Assembly: GCA_000934385.1 (NCBI GenBank)
Contig: KN880455.1
Location: 62,001-126,000 of the forward strand
DNA: 64,000 nucleotides
From: Cylindrobasidium torrendii FP15055 ss-10
Lineage: Eukaryota; Basidiomycota; Agaricomycetes; Agaricales; Physalacriaceae
Direction: 5' to 3'
Positions within the stretch are counted from its first letter, which is position 1; every line of letters begins with the position of its first letter. Positions 10,585-21,706 of this stretch are shown here, one piece after another. Both the position numbers and the translations under genes were made by a program. Below the pieces are notes generated by a model. It saw nothing but the letters and a program-made list of their open reading frames with translations. It was not told the DNA's origin and did no database searches.

Positions 10585-12327
10585 CTAAGTGAGATGCAGG
10601 AGGATGGTGCGGCGCTGAGCGTTCGCAGCGCAGAAGGTGATGATAGATCCAATGACAAAGCCACCCAGCGCGACTGCGGCAGCGGCAGAATATGGGCTAC
10701 GACCTTGCTCGGGCTCGGGCATTGGGGGACGCGGAAGTTCCTGGGAGGCAACAGCCATGGGCTCCTTCGCCAACTCTTCTGACATGACTTGGGCAGCAGC
10801 CGCGGCAAAAGTCTGGGATGAGACGAGTGGAGGAGATCCTAGTGCCGCCGCATAACGCATGAGACCCGAGGAAGAGCCAAAGGACGAGAGTGCTTCCCCT
10901 CGGAGAGGTGGTCTGGTCATCGCGCGCGGTAATGACACATTGGGAAGGGGTGGCGGTGTCTGAGGGTAGCCCTGTTGTTCCTTGAAGAGCATCCCCGAAT
11001 GGGAAGGCAAGTTGATTGAATTCGGCGTCAGTGGCGTGACCGGCGAGGACGACCCGCTTTCTGAACCAGAGCCGGGGGGAGGTATCTTGATTCGCAGGGG
11101 TGTGGGAGATTCGCACTCAGGCTTGTTGCGTGATGCGTACATGCTTGCCTCTGGAGAGTAAACAGTCCTATCATCCATCCAGTCCGAACTATCCGAAAGG
11201 CTGCCGCTAAGACTGCGCTCGTGGCGGTGAAGGCGGCCTTCGAGTGCATGTACAACGCCTTCAAGGTCGTCGATAACGTGCACTAGCTCGGTGACCTGCT
11301 CCGAGCTCCGCGTTGACGTACGGATTTCCTGCGCCAACAATGTCACCATGCCTCGGATGATAGTGTCCAGTCCTGCTGTATCATCCGAGTCGGCCCAGCC
11401 TGCGATCAAGACCGCCAGGTCTGTGACCTTCTTCACCGCCAAAGGCATGTCCCCTTTGACGGTTTCATGGAACCACGACTGGAGAAAGGCGCTCGACAGA
11501 CGGACGGAATCCACGACGGCCTCGTGTAGTCGTACTTCAGGTGTATCGAGGAAGTACCGCTTGGTTGCCTCGCCACAGAAATGCTTGAAGGTCATCTTTT
11601 TGTTCGAAAAGTCGAAAGCGAGCTTGTCCAAAGCAGGCGTGTCGTCCACATCGTGTGGGGCGTTGTAGAAGTAGGAAGGTAGTTTGTCGATAATGGTTCG
11701 GACAGGGATCGACGTGAGCACGGCAGTCATTGGGATATAGCCATACACCAGCACGGACTGAGATTCCTGCGCATATTGACTCCAGCGGCCGAAGTGATCT
11801 GGACGGCTATACCTCGAGTTAACATACAGATGGGGGAGGTTACAAAGCACGTACTCTTCTAAAGGTGCGTCCTTCATAATGTGATACGCAGTCACTGCTC
11901 TCCCTTGTAACGCCCTTGCGTCCAATACCGCGATTTCCACGTCGTGCTTGAAGCCATTCGTATACCGTCGCATCGCTTCCCAGATTGCCCAAGCAAAGCT
12001 CATTGATGTCGTCAAATATGCGGAGGACGAGCGGGTCGTCCATTCCATGTGTTGTACTATGTCGCTACACGAGGTCACCTCGTGGATGGGACCGGCAGGA
12101 GTCAGCTCTGTAAGCTCGTCGATGGGGGAGTGATAGAGTGCGTTGAACCGCGGCGCAACACAGAAGATGTCCTTGTCGTAAGTGGCATCGCTATCGTGCG
12201 CTTTGGGAGTGTAAACTCGGAAAAGAAAAGGGTTGTGCTCGGCCAAGCGCTCAAAGCTAACCTCGTCCGCGAAGCCAAATTGCGGCAAGAACGATGCGGG
12301 CGGTGGTGGCAGCGAGTCGGTAGACAT
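10585..12327 (-). CDS. Conserved-looking fungal protein with DUF7587-like N-terminal domain and C-terminal membrane anchor
   Basis: Single exon, 580 aa, start codon complement at 12325-12327. Residues ~25-190 contain NPFLFRVYTPK and, further on, SSSAYLTTSMSFAWAIWEA and EIAVLDARAL. This layout resembles basidiomycete DUF7587-type proteins and, more loosely, the Arg...S-T-S core of ADP-ribosyltransferase folds. Residues ~390-530 are Ser/Pro-rich and probably disordered. Near the C-terminus a hydrophobic stretch (SAAAAVALGGFVIGSIIT) followed by basic residues looks like a tail anchor. Activity is unknown. It is an unusual long intronless gene among intron-rich neighbours. Confidence 0.75.
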   Translation of the reverse strand: MSTDSLPPPPASFLPQFGFADEVSFERLAEHNPFLFRVYTPKAHDSDATYDKDIFCVAPRFNALYHSPIDELTELTPAGPIHEVTSCSDIVQHMEWTTRSSSAYLTTSMSFAWAIWEAMRRYTNGFKHDVEIAVLDARALQGRAVTAYHIMKDAPLEEYVLCNLPHLYVNSRYSRPDHFGRWSQYAQESQSVLVYGYIPMTAVLTSIPVRTIIDKLPSYFYNAPHDVDDTPALDKLAFDFSNKKMTFKHFCGEATKRYFLDTPEVRLHEAVVDSVRLSSAFLQSWFHETVKGDMPLAVKKVTDLAVLIAGWADSDDTAGLDTIIRGMVTLLAQEIRTSTRSSEQVTELVHVIDDLEGVVHALEGRLHRHERSLSGSLSDSSDWMDDRTVYSPEASMYASRNKPECESPTPLRIKIPPPGSGSESGSSSPVTPLTPNSINLPSHSGMLFKEQQGYPQTPPPLPNVSLPRAMTRPPLRGEALSSFGSSSGLMRYAAALGSPPLVSSQTFAAAAAQVMSEELAKEPMAVASQELPRPPMPEPEQGRSPYSAAAAVALGGFVIGSIITFCAANAQRRTILLHLT

Positions 12328-13812
12328 GGCTGAGAAGAGAAGAATAAAGAAAAAGAATACAGCGCAAGGTGGTGGAAGGAAAATGAAAGGGTCAAGGGTC
12401 TTTCGGACTCGGAGCAGGGCGGGCCTATATGCTATCTAGCCATCTTCTGGATTGAGCAAACAAGATGACGAAAAAAGACTACACGTGTCGCTTGGAACAT
12501 GCATAAATGATGCCTCGAGGCTTCCACGCCGCGGATTGCAGGCATCACTGCGACTCCAGCGATGGAGTTGGCGCCAGTGGCCTCATGGCTCAGTGCAGGT
12601 AACCACGATTGAAATTTACCGAAACTATAATCCAACGGTGGTAACTGGTTTATTATTCCTCGAAGGAACCGCCGGCTTGTAGAAATGACGATGGCAGGGT
12701 AACGAAGAGAGCATGGCGTGCTCGGATCAGTCTATTGATCGGACGGCCTCGATGCCTGCCGTCCACTGAGCATCCGGCAGTACCGCTTAGGGCGCTGGCG
12801 ACTCGTATCCCTGGGCGCAATACCATCGAGAGCCATGGGATGCACTAGTGCCGCTTAGCAGAACGGATTGGATCACGAAAGATCCAAACTCAAACAAAAT
12901 ACGCGACGGAGGTCACGGGGGTTCGCCGATCACTTCGTCCAGTGGCACCAACAAGAATACGACCGGCAAAGCCTTTTGCGACCAAGCAGCGGGTAAGATG
13001 GACCCCTCGTTAGATGATAACTGCGCTCGCATGTCAATTGGCCTGTCTATAACTAACAAGTCAGTACTTACATGCGAATTTTTGTCGAATTCTTCGAGCC
13101 TGTCGAAAACCCACCAGTAATGGTCAGAAAGCGTTCAACACTACCGCCCGCAGGACTAAAACCTAGATTATTTTCAGAACGCAGTTTAGAGCACAATTTT
13201 CTTTTACCCTATATTAGTATTCCACGGCCAGGTGATCACCTCGTCCACACTACGCGGGGGAACGCCGCCTCCTCGGCCGGGAGAATACTCCTTGCGCCAC
13301 CGCTGGTTTGGGAACGTCTATTGACTTAGGATAGCGCAACTTTGCAGCGGATGGTGCAGGTCCATTTTCCTTATATTCCCAACAGCACGATCAATCGCCC
13401 CTTGTGATGGGCTTGCACCAAACGAAATATTTGTGGCGTAGCGCTTTATTGTTGAACTTTAATGAACCAGTCGGCCAGTATTCGGCAAGAGACATGCGAG
13501 AAGCTGGGAGTGACTGTGTAGTTTAACTGCCGAGAAGAAGCTGTGTGTACCCGTCCTTTAGCTTGTTAACTGCCTCACCAAGGTCAACGGGCTACTTAGC
13601 CACCCTATAAGAGGAATCCATCACCGTCAGCTACATGGCGCCGCATAGGTCTGGCATGCTCTGGACAATCCAGATGCGCTTCGGTAGGACGCCAATGTCA
13701 AAAGTCCGCGCGTGGAAGGGTGCTGATACTCATAGCGGTACTAGTATGCGTTATTTCTTGTTCTTACTATAAGAGAGCCAACTCAGATTTGTGCAATCCC
13801 ATCTGATTCAAA
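12328..13812. other. Intergenic region, no gene recognised
   Basis: About 1.5 kb between two genes that diverge from it. Several short frames exist (for example 12848-13120) but none joins into a convincing gene on either strand. The right end has a TATA-like TATAAG before the next start. Confidence 0.45.
13769..13774 (+). promoter_or_regulatory. TATA-like element of orphan gene at 13813
   Basis: TATAAG lies 44 bp before the ATG, the same spacing as for the two secreted-protein genes at the left of the window. Confidence 0.4.
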
Positions 13813-14366
13813 ATGGACGCCCTTCACCCGCACGGCTCTCCGTCTGCCCGTGTACGTGACATTTTCGACGCCCCAGCCTGGAAGGGCCGTACGTCGCAGG
13901 TGGTTGTAGCTGTAGCAGCTCCGCCTCGACAAACATTCTCCACTCTCTCCCAATCGGCGCTCGTCTTCGACGGGCCCGCCAAAAGCAAACCAGTTCATCG
14001 TCGAGTGCACAGCCAGACACGACCGAAGGGCTGTACGCTAGAGACGTTCGAGGGGCCTGCACGCAGAAAACAGTTTCGGTACGGATATTGCTCGCTGGCC
14101 AAGGACAGGGCGCTGACCCTCTCCAGCTCGACAATATCCACCGTTCCGAGAAGATTCCTCATGTTTCTCGCTGGTGCAGGATTAGCCTCGGCAACACTAC
14201 GATCTGCCCATTCTGCTGGTGAGAATGCCATTCCCCTCGGCCGATGATATGCGACTCACACTTCTCAGGATGGACAACGGAAAGCATTGTCCCCGTTCTT
14301 CATCGGTACTTTCAAAAAATGTCTGCATTAGGGTACCAAGACATACATCGGGCAAGCCTAGTATAA
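13813..14366 (+). CDS. Small orphan protein with repeated FD/E-G/A-PA motif
   Basis: Two exons: 13813-14218 and 14269-14366 (167 aa); the 50-nt intron has gtgaga/ctcag borders and joins the frames cleanly. The N-terminal half carries three spaced copies of one motif: IFDAPAWKGR, VFDGPAKSKP and TFEGPARRKQ, each followed by basic residues. A hydrophobic stretch (RRFLMFLAGAGLASATL) lies at residues ~115-132 and could be a single membrane span. No family is recognised. Its last 9 coding bases overlap the end of the F-box/LRR gene on the other strand. Confidence 0.55.
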
Positions 14367-16040
14367 CTGCTCAGTTGTCATGAACCACGGCGTCGGGGTC
14401 TTCTGACGACTCCCAATACGTTCCATTACAACCCCAGGGCGTAGTGTAGGCTTGCGCTAGATACCCTCCTCGTCAGCATGGATCAGAAGTACATCAATAC
14501 TTGATTGTACATACCTTCCAAACTTTCCTATCACTCACGATGGTCCGCAACAGCGGGACGTCTGTCACCAACTTGAGCACGTCAGTCTGGCGTAAAACGA
14601 AATGGGCGCCGTGCGCGGTGTGGTCGTCCGTGTCCACGATTGTCCGCAACGTCATGGACCGATTGAGAGCATCGACGAAGCGTGCTTGATTCTAGGCAAA
14701 TTCAGTCTTTTTGCCGAAGCCAAGGGAGAACAACGCACCAGAGGGTCTGTAAGATTAGGGATGCAGACATCTAAGCGGTCTAGCTGAGGACAGGCCTTGC
14801 AAATGGAAGTCAACGATTCAAGCTTGATGCTACAACCAATGAAAGACAGTCTCTTCAGGGTATAGGCAGTCGTTGCCAACAACTGTTCTATGAAGCCCGA
14901 GCCCATCACGACCTGGGGTTCAGACACCTTGATCTTGAGGGATGCAAGTGCGACGGATGACTTTTTGAAGTGGAAGAAAATGTCACTCAAAATGGCCGGG
15001 ACTGGTTGAGTTGAGGACATGGAGAATCTGGTATCGATCGCAACATTCCGTAAGTGCTTGAGATCAGACGTCTTTTCAAGTATCTTGCTCGAGTCCTGGG
15101 TGGCGAGTTAGAAATCATCAACTACTTCTCAGCTGCGCGTTACGGTTGTAGTGGTGAAGGAAAGTCCTTCGAGGTTCGGGGTATGGACCAGGAGGCGGAA
15201 GAGAACGATGTGGTCAATGCGCATGCAGCCAACTACATGTAAGTTGGCGAGATTTGGGAGGTTGGGCAGGGATCGCTCCAGAATTAACTCGTTCAAATCG
15301 GCGCAATTCTATCGACTGTTTAGTCAATTTTATCGGGTCGACCGGTGAACATACATAGAGCGCGAGAGTCCGAAGATTTGTACCCAAGGATCCCGTCCAC
15401 TTTGGCAGAGCATCCATCATGGCCCAAGAGCTATGATCCAAAAACAATGTCCTGAGGTTGTTCAGTTGGCAGAGACTGCCTGCTTGAGAAGGTACCAAGT
15501 CGGATATATGCACGCGGAGTGATGTGAGTGTAGGCTTCTTTGACAGTCCGGACAGTATGGATGGCAGGATGTTCTGAATGCAGGTGAAGGTTGTCAAATT
15601 GGTGCAAAGCTCCAGGACTTGACGGAATTCGTCCAGGAAAACCGAGTCGAATTGAGGACGGGATGATATTGACTTTTGCAGGACTGGCACATAGCTGATA
15701 TCTAGAGAGGACGCGTCGTGAGTATGTGAAGCGGTGCGTGAGGAGGATGACGGACCAATATGCTGCACGAATTTGGCCAACGCTGACGCTCTCAGGAGCG
15801 CCATAAATGGAGAGCACTTTTGCGCGTTATGAGTCTGCCTCTGACCTATTCATCTTCTCTACGTACGCGAGGAAATGTCTTGCCATGCCGAATGGTGTAG
15901 GTCAAAGTCCGATAGAGGTGGGGCAGAACGCCGTCGTAGAAGGATTTGCTGACGAGTACCACAGAATGAAGGTCGCTTCCAGCCAGATGTGAAAATATAG
16001 CTTCGAGAATATCGATGTTCAGGTTGTCGGCTGAAACCAT
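14358..16040 (-). CDS. F-box protein with leucine-rich repeats
   Basis: Six exons in reading order: 16040-15867, 15816-15355, 15308-15144, 15095-14739, 14691-14515, 14456-14358 (477 aa). The start MVSADNLNIDILEAIFSHL opens directly into an F-box. After a linker, irregular leucine-rich units follow (LGTNLRTLALYNC, ADLNELILE, LPNLPNLANLHVVG, AYTLKRLSFIGCS, CPQLDRLDV). The chain ends in a short tail with TPTPWFMTTEQLY. F-box proteins recruit substrates to SCF (Skp1-Cullin-F-box) ubiquitin ligases; the repeats would bind the substrate, which is unknown. All introns are 46-58 nt and phase 0. The last exon is the least certain and overlaps the convergent orphan gene by 9 coding bases. Confidence 0.85.
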
Positions 16041-16260
16041 TTCGATGATGGGAGTTGGTGGTTATTCTCGCGACGTGGCTGTGCCGTCACGCGAGCACTC
16101 ATTCTGGCGGGAGTGCCGATGGCGGCTTCTCAAGCTGAGCATACACTATGCATGTCCTTGACATGACTGGCGGAAGAAATTGCTCCAAAAAATCAGGTAT
16201 ATAACTCCATCTTCAGTGATATATGACTGAGGCCCAGTACAATAATGTTAACTACAATTC

Positions 16261-17261
16261 TCACTTCGTGCCCTTGGTCATCCGGTTCAGTACGCAGGCG
16301 ACTAGGCCATCGATAACTGGATCTCGGAAGCGCTCTTCGTACCAGGATGTACACATACTTGAGTGCTGGATGGAAATGAGATCCTTTAGTCCGGCAAATA
16401 AGAAATGAAATGTCCGACACCTTCTCGTCTGTGTGGGACTTGACCCACTGCCTCTTCGTTTCCAAGTATTTGGCTCGCTCAGAGGTAGGGAGGTCGTCGT
16501 GTTCCTTTTGAACTTGAATCATATCCGAGCGTAGGTATTGCCACTCTACAGCGGCGGTTGAGCATCAAGAAAATGGGAACTGCAGGTTGCGGGACTAACT
16601 TGATTTTTTGCTTTGCGTTACGAGGATCGTACCGCTAAATGTGTTCCACTCTCGAGAACGAATAGATTTGAATCTGAAACGGAAGTTCAGTTAGAAGGGC
16701 ACAGCTACGAGAATAATGACTGCGTACTTCTTGCACTTCTTGCAAAGCCGTTTTTGCAAATAAAAGTCTGGCTTCATGTCGCTCTTGTTCGAGATCTTGC
16801 ATGTCTATGTGAGCGGGCCAATGGTTAGTTAATGAGCATTATGAGAAACGAAAAGTCACTACCGAACATTGCTTGACAAAGATAAGATTCGTCCATTCCA
16901 CTTCTGACAACCCTGGCCCAGGTGAGGGCATACCACCAGCGAGGGCGCGTGAAGCGGCCCAGATGTGTTGTGCATGTGGATTATCAGGCATGAGAAGTGC
17001 TCGAAATGGTTTGCTAAGGTGCAGGACGCTTTTTACAAGCTCGAACGGAAGCAGCCATCCCAGTATCTCTATCAGTATCTCCACAGGAAGGCCAGCCAGT
17101 GGTGATACGAGTAGCGCAGTGTCCGAGTCCTCCGCAGTGTCAGGTTTTTCCGAGCTTTGAACCTTAACCTTTCGTGAGAGCGAGCCAGCGGAGTCGACTT
17201 TCTTCAGGCGCTTGGCTGGTCCTTTACGAGGAGCCTCTGAGACATTTGGTCGCTTTGCCAT
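16261..17261 (-). CDS. F-box protein with paired CxxC motifs
   Basis: Five exons in reading order: 17261-16863, 16804-16728, 16673-16600, 16545-16421, 16365-16261 (259 aa). A basic, nuclear-looking N-terminus precedes the F-box (LAGLPVEILIEILGWLLPFE, residues ~56-100). After WTNLIFVKQC come cysteine pairs QCSTC and LCKKCKK, which could form a small zinc site. A charged helical region with QYLRSDMIQVQKEHDDLP and CTSWYEERFR ends the chain. This order is common in large basidiomycete F-box families. It lies head to tail downstream of the RING-gene promoter region and upstream of another F-box gene on the same strand. The intron at 16546-16599 was placed by its good gttagt donor. Confidence 0.82.
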
Positions 17262-17711
17262 CTGCAGTCACAGCTGGATGGGTTGGTTGTCGGACGGGGT
17301 GCCACTTGTGATTCCTCATCCCTTCGCCCATGGGCTGTGGGGTTCTATATAGCGTTAGGTTCACACACGTGATGCGCGCGTGTATCCCTGAGGTATCTGC
17401 ACTGCAGTGGCCGTGTACAAAACGGACACAATGGAAGCTTGCCTAGAGAGGATATGGTTGTTTGTCAAATCATCGCGATCGAGACCAAAGATCCAGGTGT
17501 AGTTTCCTCTCGATCAGTTCACCACCTTCATGGCTTACGGCGGCTTTCACGCTCACAATTCACATTTGGCCCTACTGGAGTTCGAATTGCCTTTGCTCCA
17601 TAGTTGGATACGAAACCCAACCAACGACTATCACTGTTTTATGAATCTCGCGTGCTCGAACGAACTCGCCGGCCACCACTTTTGAGGAGCTCAACTGCAA
17701 TTCAGAATACC
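17262..17711. other. Divergent promoter region
   Basis: Shared 5' region of the minus-strand F-box gene and the plus-strand RING gene. No further element is recognised. Confidence 0.5.
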
Positions 17712-18666
17712 ATGGACTCACTCAACCTCGCATATTGCAACATTTGCAAAGAAGTTTTTCCGTTCACAGAGCTCTATTATACGATATGTGGTGCGTAAAC
17801 ACTTTGGCTTTCGCACCCGCTGATGTTCACAAACCTCTAGGGCACGCAACATGCGGCATTTGCACGACGCGTTCAAGAAAGGAAGAGAGATGCGCCTCTT
17901 GTCGGCACCCCAAAAATCCGACCGAAGAAATCAAGCCTCACAAGATATACCCGACGATGCTCAAACTGTCAGACCCCCAGCACCGCGAGGACGCCGTTGG
18001 ATATTTGAAGGATACCCTCCAGTCAGGACCGTCAGCGGTTTCCCGGAGGCATGCTGCGAAGCACCTCCTTGATCTAAGCCTCGGCGAGGACGGTAGCACA
18101 GAATCTCAGGTGCGTGTGGACTTGGACATTTATCTGTAACCTGACGTCGCTCAGGATGCTCTTCGCTTGTACATGCATTCCCTAGAAGATCAAGTCGCTT
18201 CGCTCCAATCTGCACTCGAGGAGGAGCGTATGCAGAGTGCACCTCTACGCAAGACCGTGACCCAGAAAGATGCACTTCTTAGTGACATGCAGGAACGCTT
18301 GAACACCGTCGAAGCACAGCGCCAGCAAACGGACCGCCAGTATGCCAGGAAACTTGCACACACAAAGGCCAAACTCGAAGAGAAGATAAGTCGCCGCGAC
18401 CGAGAGATTGAGAGACGGCGTTTAGCTGTGGAGGACTTGGAAAGACAGAACGCAGCTCTAATCGAGGAGGGTCTGAAGAAGGATCAACAGGTGCGTCCTC
18501 TGCGCGACTTCCCAAGCAGTAGCAACTCACAACAGTCTAGATCAAGCTTCAGAAAGCGAAGAACATCGCAATACGGAGACACGCGCGCAAGCAAGCCCAG
18601 GTTGAGGCAAGTGGAAATCAAGACGACGAAGACGTGGATGAATCCCTCATGATTTTGGAATGGTGA
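17712..18666 (+). CDS. RING finger protein with long coiled coil
   Basis: Four exons: 17712-17790, 17841-18109, 18155-18490, 18541-18666 (269 aa). The N-terminus is a compact RING: CNIC, then CGHATCGIC, then CASC. After a 60-residue linker with a helical repeat-like part, residues ~120-235 form a strong coiled coil rich in Glu, Lys, Arg and Gln. RING proteins act as E3 ubiquitin or SUMO ligases. A RING followed by a coiled coil of this size is also the plan of the Zip3/HEI10 meiotic family, but I see no diagnostic residue for that. A gtgagt follows the last sense codons; splicing there would also give an immediate stop, so the protein end changes by at most one residue. Confidence 0.83.
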
Positions 18667-18942
18667 GTGGCTAGCCGTTTGTCTTCCACACTAGTCGAAT
18701 ATCCTCTCCCAGAAAGCGGACACATAGTTACGGACGTGCCACTATGCCACAAGAACAACTTAGGACTACGCAAGAACAACCATTATCACACTGAGAATGA
18801 CAGCTGCACTGTGGATATAGTGACCTGCGATGCCCCGTGTCCTTAGCGTCGGATTCCAAGTTCAGGAGGGCCAGCTGATCTGGGATTTACGGGCCGCGGC
18901 AAGTTCTCCGCCAATCCATCTTGAACACAACGGCCATCATCG

Positions 18943-20146
18943 ATGGGAACTATCCGCACAGACTATATCATAGACGAGCCGTTACTGGAAGTAGGGACGG
19001 TTCTGGGCGAAGGTATGTCCACATTCGCAACGTTCATCAGTAGTGAGCCCAAACTCTACTTCTAGGGCCTCTGTACGACCAGCGGAATGGTGTTCTACAT
19101 TTCGTCGATATTCCAGAGAACAAGGTCAACCATATCCAGTACTGATTGATTAGTTGGTAACAACATTGGCAGGTCTATCACTTGGATATCGCAACCAACG
19201 AAGTAAAGGTTGAAGCCTATCCCGACAACATCACATGCTTGGCTCTACACCCTTCTGACCCCTCCATTGTGCGTCCAGTGTTCATGATAAGCATTGCCCC
19301 ATTAAGCCCCACCAGCTCGCATGCGCGGCGACAAATGGCTTCGGATATCTTCGAGATGGGAAGCTCACCTACCTTGTCGAACCGATACCTGAGGATGACC
19401 GTCCTTTCACACGATTCAACGATGGGGCGTGTGATAGCAGAGGCCGTTTCTTTGCTGGAACCTTGTGCTCTATCAACCCTTCGCATCCCGTAGCAGGTAT
19501 GCTCTACCGCTATAGTCCACTGGATGGCAGCTGTGTCGTCGTGGACAAGGGTCCATTCACGGTAAATTCACCCACCGGTCATGTCCAAGAACCCTAACTG
19601 AGCCGACCATAGGATTCCAATGGGATTGGATGGAGCACGGACGAGAGGACATTGTATTTCACTGACTCTTGGAGAAATCATATTCACGCATACGACTACG
19701 ACATTGAAACGGGGCACATCTCCAATCGGCGGGTCCTGGTTGACGCGGCGAAGCCTGAGTACGGATTGAAGGGGACCTGCGATGGGCTTTGTGTAGACAC
19801 TGAGGGTGGGATTTGGAGCGCACGTTGGGAAGGCTCGAAAATCGTGCGCTTCTTACCCGACGGGACACCGGACTTTGCAGTCAGCGTGCCCAAGGTCTGG
19901 CGGGTTACTGCGTGTTGTTTTGGTGGTGAGTTGCGACCCTGCTACAGATTTTCTTTGAAGCTAAAGTCGCTAGGCCCTAACAACGACCAGCTATATGTGA
20001 CTTCTGCCCACTGCGCCGCCAATGGATGCGACCCTACGGTGCAGGACAAATACCCACAGTCAGGGCACTTATTCAAGTTGGACTTGAAAGGGAGATTCCA
20101 GGGTCGAGATAGATATGGTTTTGGGTTCCAGTCATTGAAAGCCTAG
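18943..20146 (+). CDS. SMP-30/gluconolactonase/LRE family lactonase
   Basis: Six exons: 18943-19012, 19066-19124, 19173-19268, 19316-19561, 19613-19925, 19974-20146 (318 aa). The chain shows GEGPLYDQRNGVLHFVDI (the metal-ligand Glu in GEGP), RFNDGACDSRGRFFAGT, TDSNGIGWSTDERTLYFTDS and GLCVDTEGGIWSARW, the ordered motifs of the six-bladed SMP-30/regucalcin propeller. These enzymes open sugar or aryl lactones using a divalent metal. No signal peptide is present, so it is probably cytosolic. Length and motif order agree with the family. The physiological lactone is not known. Confidence 0.92.
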
Positions 20147-20507
20147 CGACACTTGGCGTAATAACACTGGTCTTTTTTATTAACTAAAACAATCAAGAAA
20201 GAATTCGACTAAGCTTCCAGTATCCGCACGTATCTCACTTCATTCTATTCTGCAACTCGAGCCTGACTTGAGTAGCTTGTGCTCCAAACGCCATATTCAG
20301 GTGAGGCACTCACGACCTCCCGGTGTCGCCAGAGGTAGGGTTCCTGCATCACCGACGTTGTTCACTCCTTTGCGCCTCGAACGAAAGACCCTTTGTTTAT
20401 GTATACAGGGATGGCGGTCTAATGTTTAACAAAGGTCCTTCGACCTCCAATATATAATATAACCATTGACCGTTTGCCCAGTCGCAGCCTCATTTTCATT
20501 CCCTACC
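20147..20507. other. Intergenic with TATA-like element
   Basis: TATATAAT at 20451-20458 lies 57 bp before the ATG of the next gene. Nothing else is visible. Confidence 0.5.
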
Positions 20508-21413
20508 ATGTCTAACACTCCAATGCTTGGACTGGGTCGACTCCGCCTCTTGACTTCTTTCACTAATCGCCTGCGACGGCCGACATCTGCCAAAGGTCCT
20601 GCCGAAACAGAGGAAGTCCAGGCTACGCATGGAGATGGGAACTCAAAAGACGTCGCAGAGGATGCTCTATCGCTCGACCACACTGAACACACATCTTTGG
20701 ACGACCATACTTCAGAAGCCGAGCATGAGGAGAGCGATGAGTTCGAGGAGATACCCACCAACTCTGACGAAATTCGGGCACTTGAGGACATGGAGGAGTT
20801 CATCAACACGCCGACAGATCCTGTTGACCCCAATTCCTCACCTGTGAGGGGCACTCGCTCACCATGGAACCGTGGCCGTTCCGAATCGCATGTCAAGTCA
20901 CCATTGGCACTTTCATCCGCCCCAAACTCTCCGTCAGATTCTGAGTCTGTGAACTCGCCAGCCCGACGACTCGCAGTGCTCAAGCGATCTCGCGAAGACG
21001 TTGAGGCTGCTGATGAGTCTCCAAAACGGGATTCAAAAGAGTGCGTATCCGTATGTTCCCCCTTCGTTGTAGACCTGACTTTAATTTGAAGAGCCCGAGC
21101 CTTCAAGAAGACGAGGATGGGACATCTCAACCGAGTGCCAACAATGGCCGAGCGTCTGGAGGAGTTACTGAAGTCTGGCAGAGTAGGGAACTCCCCTCAA
21201 AGCAGCGGACCTGCAACACCGGCTGCCCAGAAGGGCGTTCGGCATTTGCGCCAGCACCAGCAGGATTACGGTAGCAGCCCTTTTGGCTCGTCGTCCGGAT
21301 CAGGATCACACATGCCTAAGGAAGCGGACGAGGATGATGAGTTTGAAATATCCCTTCAGAGACCTATTTTCAATCGCCTCGAGGACGATGATGGTGTGGA
21401 ATCTTGGGATTGA
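20508..21413 (+). CDS. Acidic, probably disordered protein A (paralogue of 31541-32399)
   Basis: Two exons: 20508-21040 and 21092-21413 (284 aa). The first exon encodes a basic start followed by a long Glu/Asp/Ser/Pro-rich stretch with SP and TP sites and the patch LKRSREDVE. The second exon begins with a basic cluster (AFKKTR), then a helix (MAERLEELLKSG), then the block TPAAQKGVRHLRQHQ and YGSSPFG at 21228-21291. A near-identical block ends another gene 11 kb away. No known domain is recognised. Basic clusters and SP sites suggest a nuclear, cell-cycle-kinase-regulated protein, which is inference. Confidence 0.75.
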
Positions 21414-21706
21414 GACTTGAACGCTTTGCTCGTCACTTTCCATTGACCCATGTCGAATAATCGCTCCATTGAAAGCTCTACATTACATACAAAGCAGTAA
21501 TTTTACATGCATTTTTGAGCGTCAGATTACCGGGAAGAGGGCAATGGAATCAGAGATAATGAGATACGCCACAAATTCCGGATCAAGCCTTCGGGACGGA
21601 GATAGCGGTACAATCTAATCTTGACACGGGTTGTCTTCTGCCCGCCATCATCACCGTCGCTGATTCGGACGCTGGTGGGCTGTCCTCGCATACTTTCTCC
21701 GTCCCT

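Noticed and set aside
17712..18666. Assignment of the RING/coiled-coil gene to the Zip3/HEI10 meiotic family
   Set aside because: Only the general plan agrees; no diagnostic motif could be seen.
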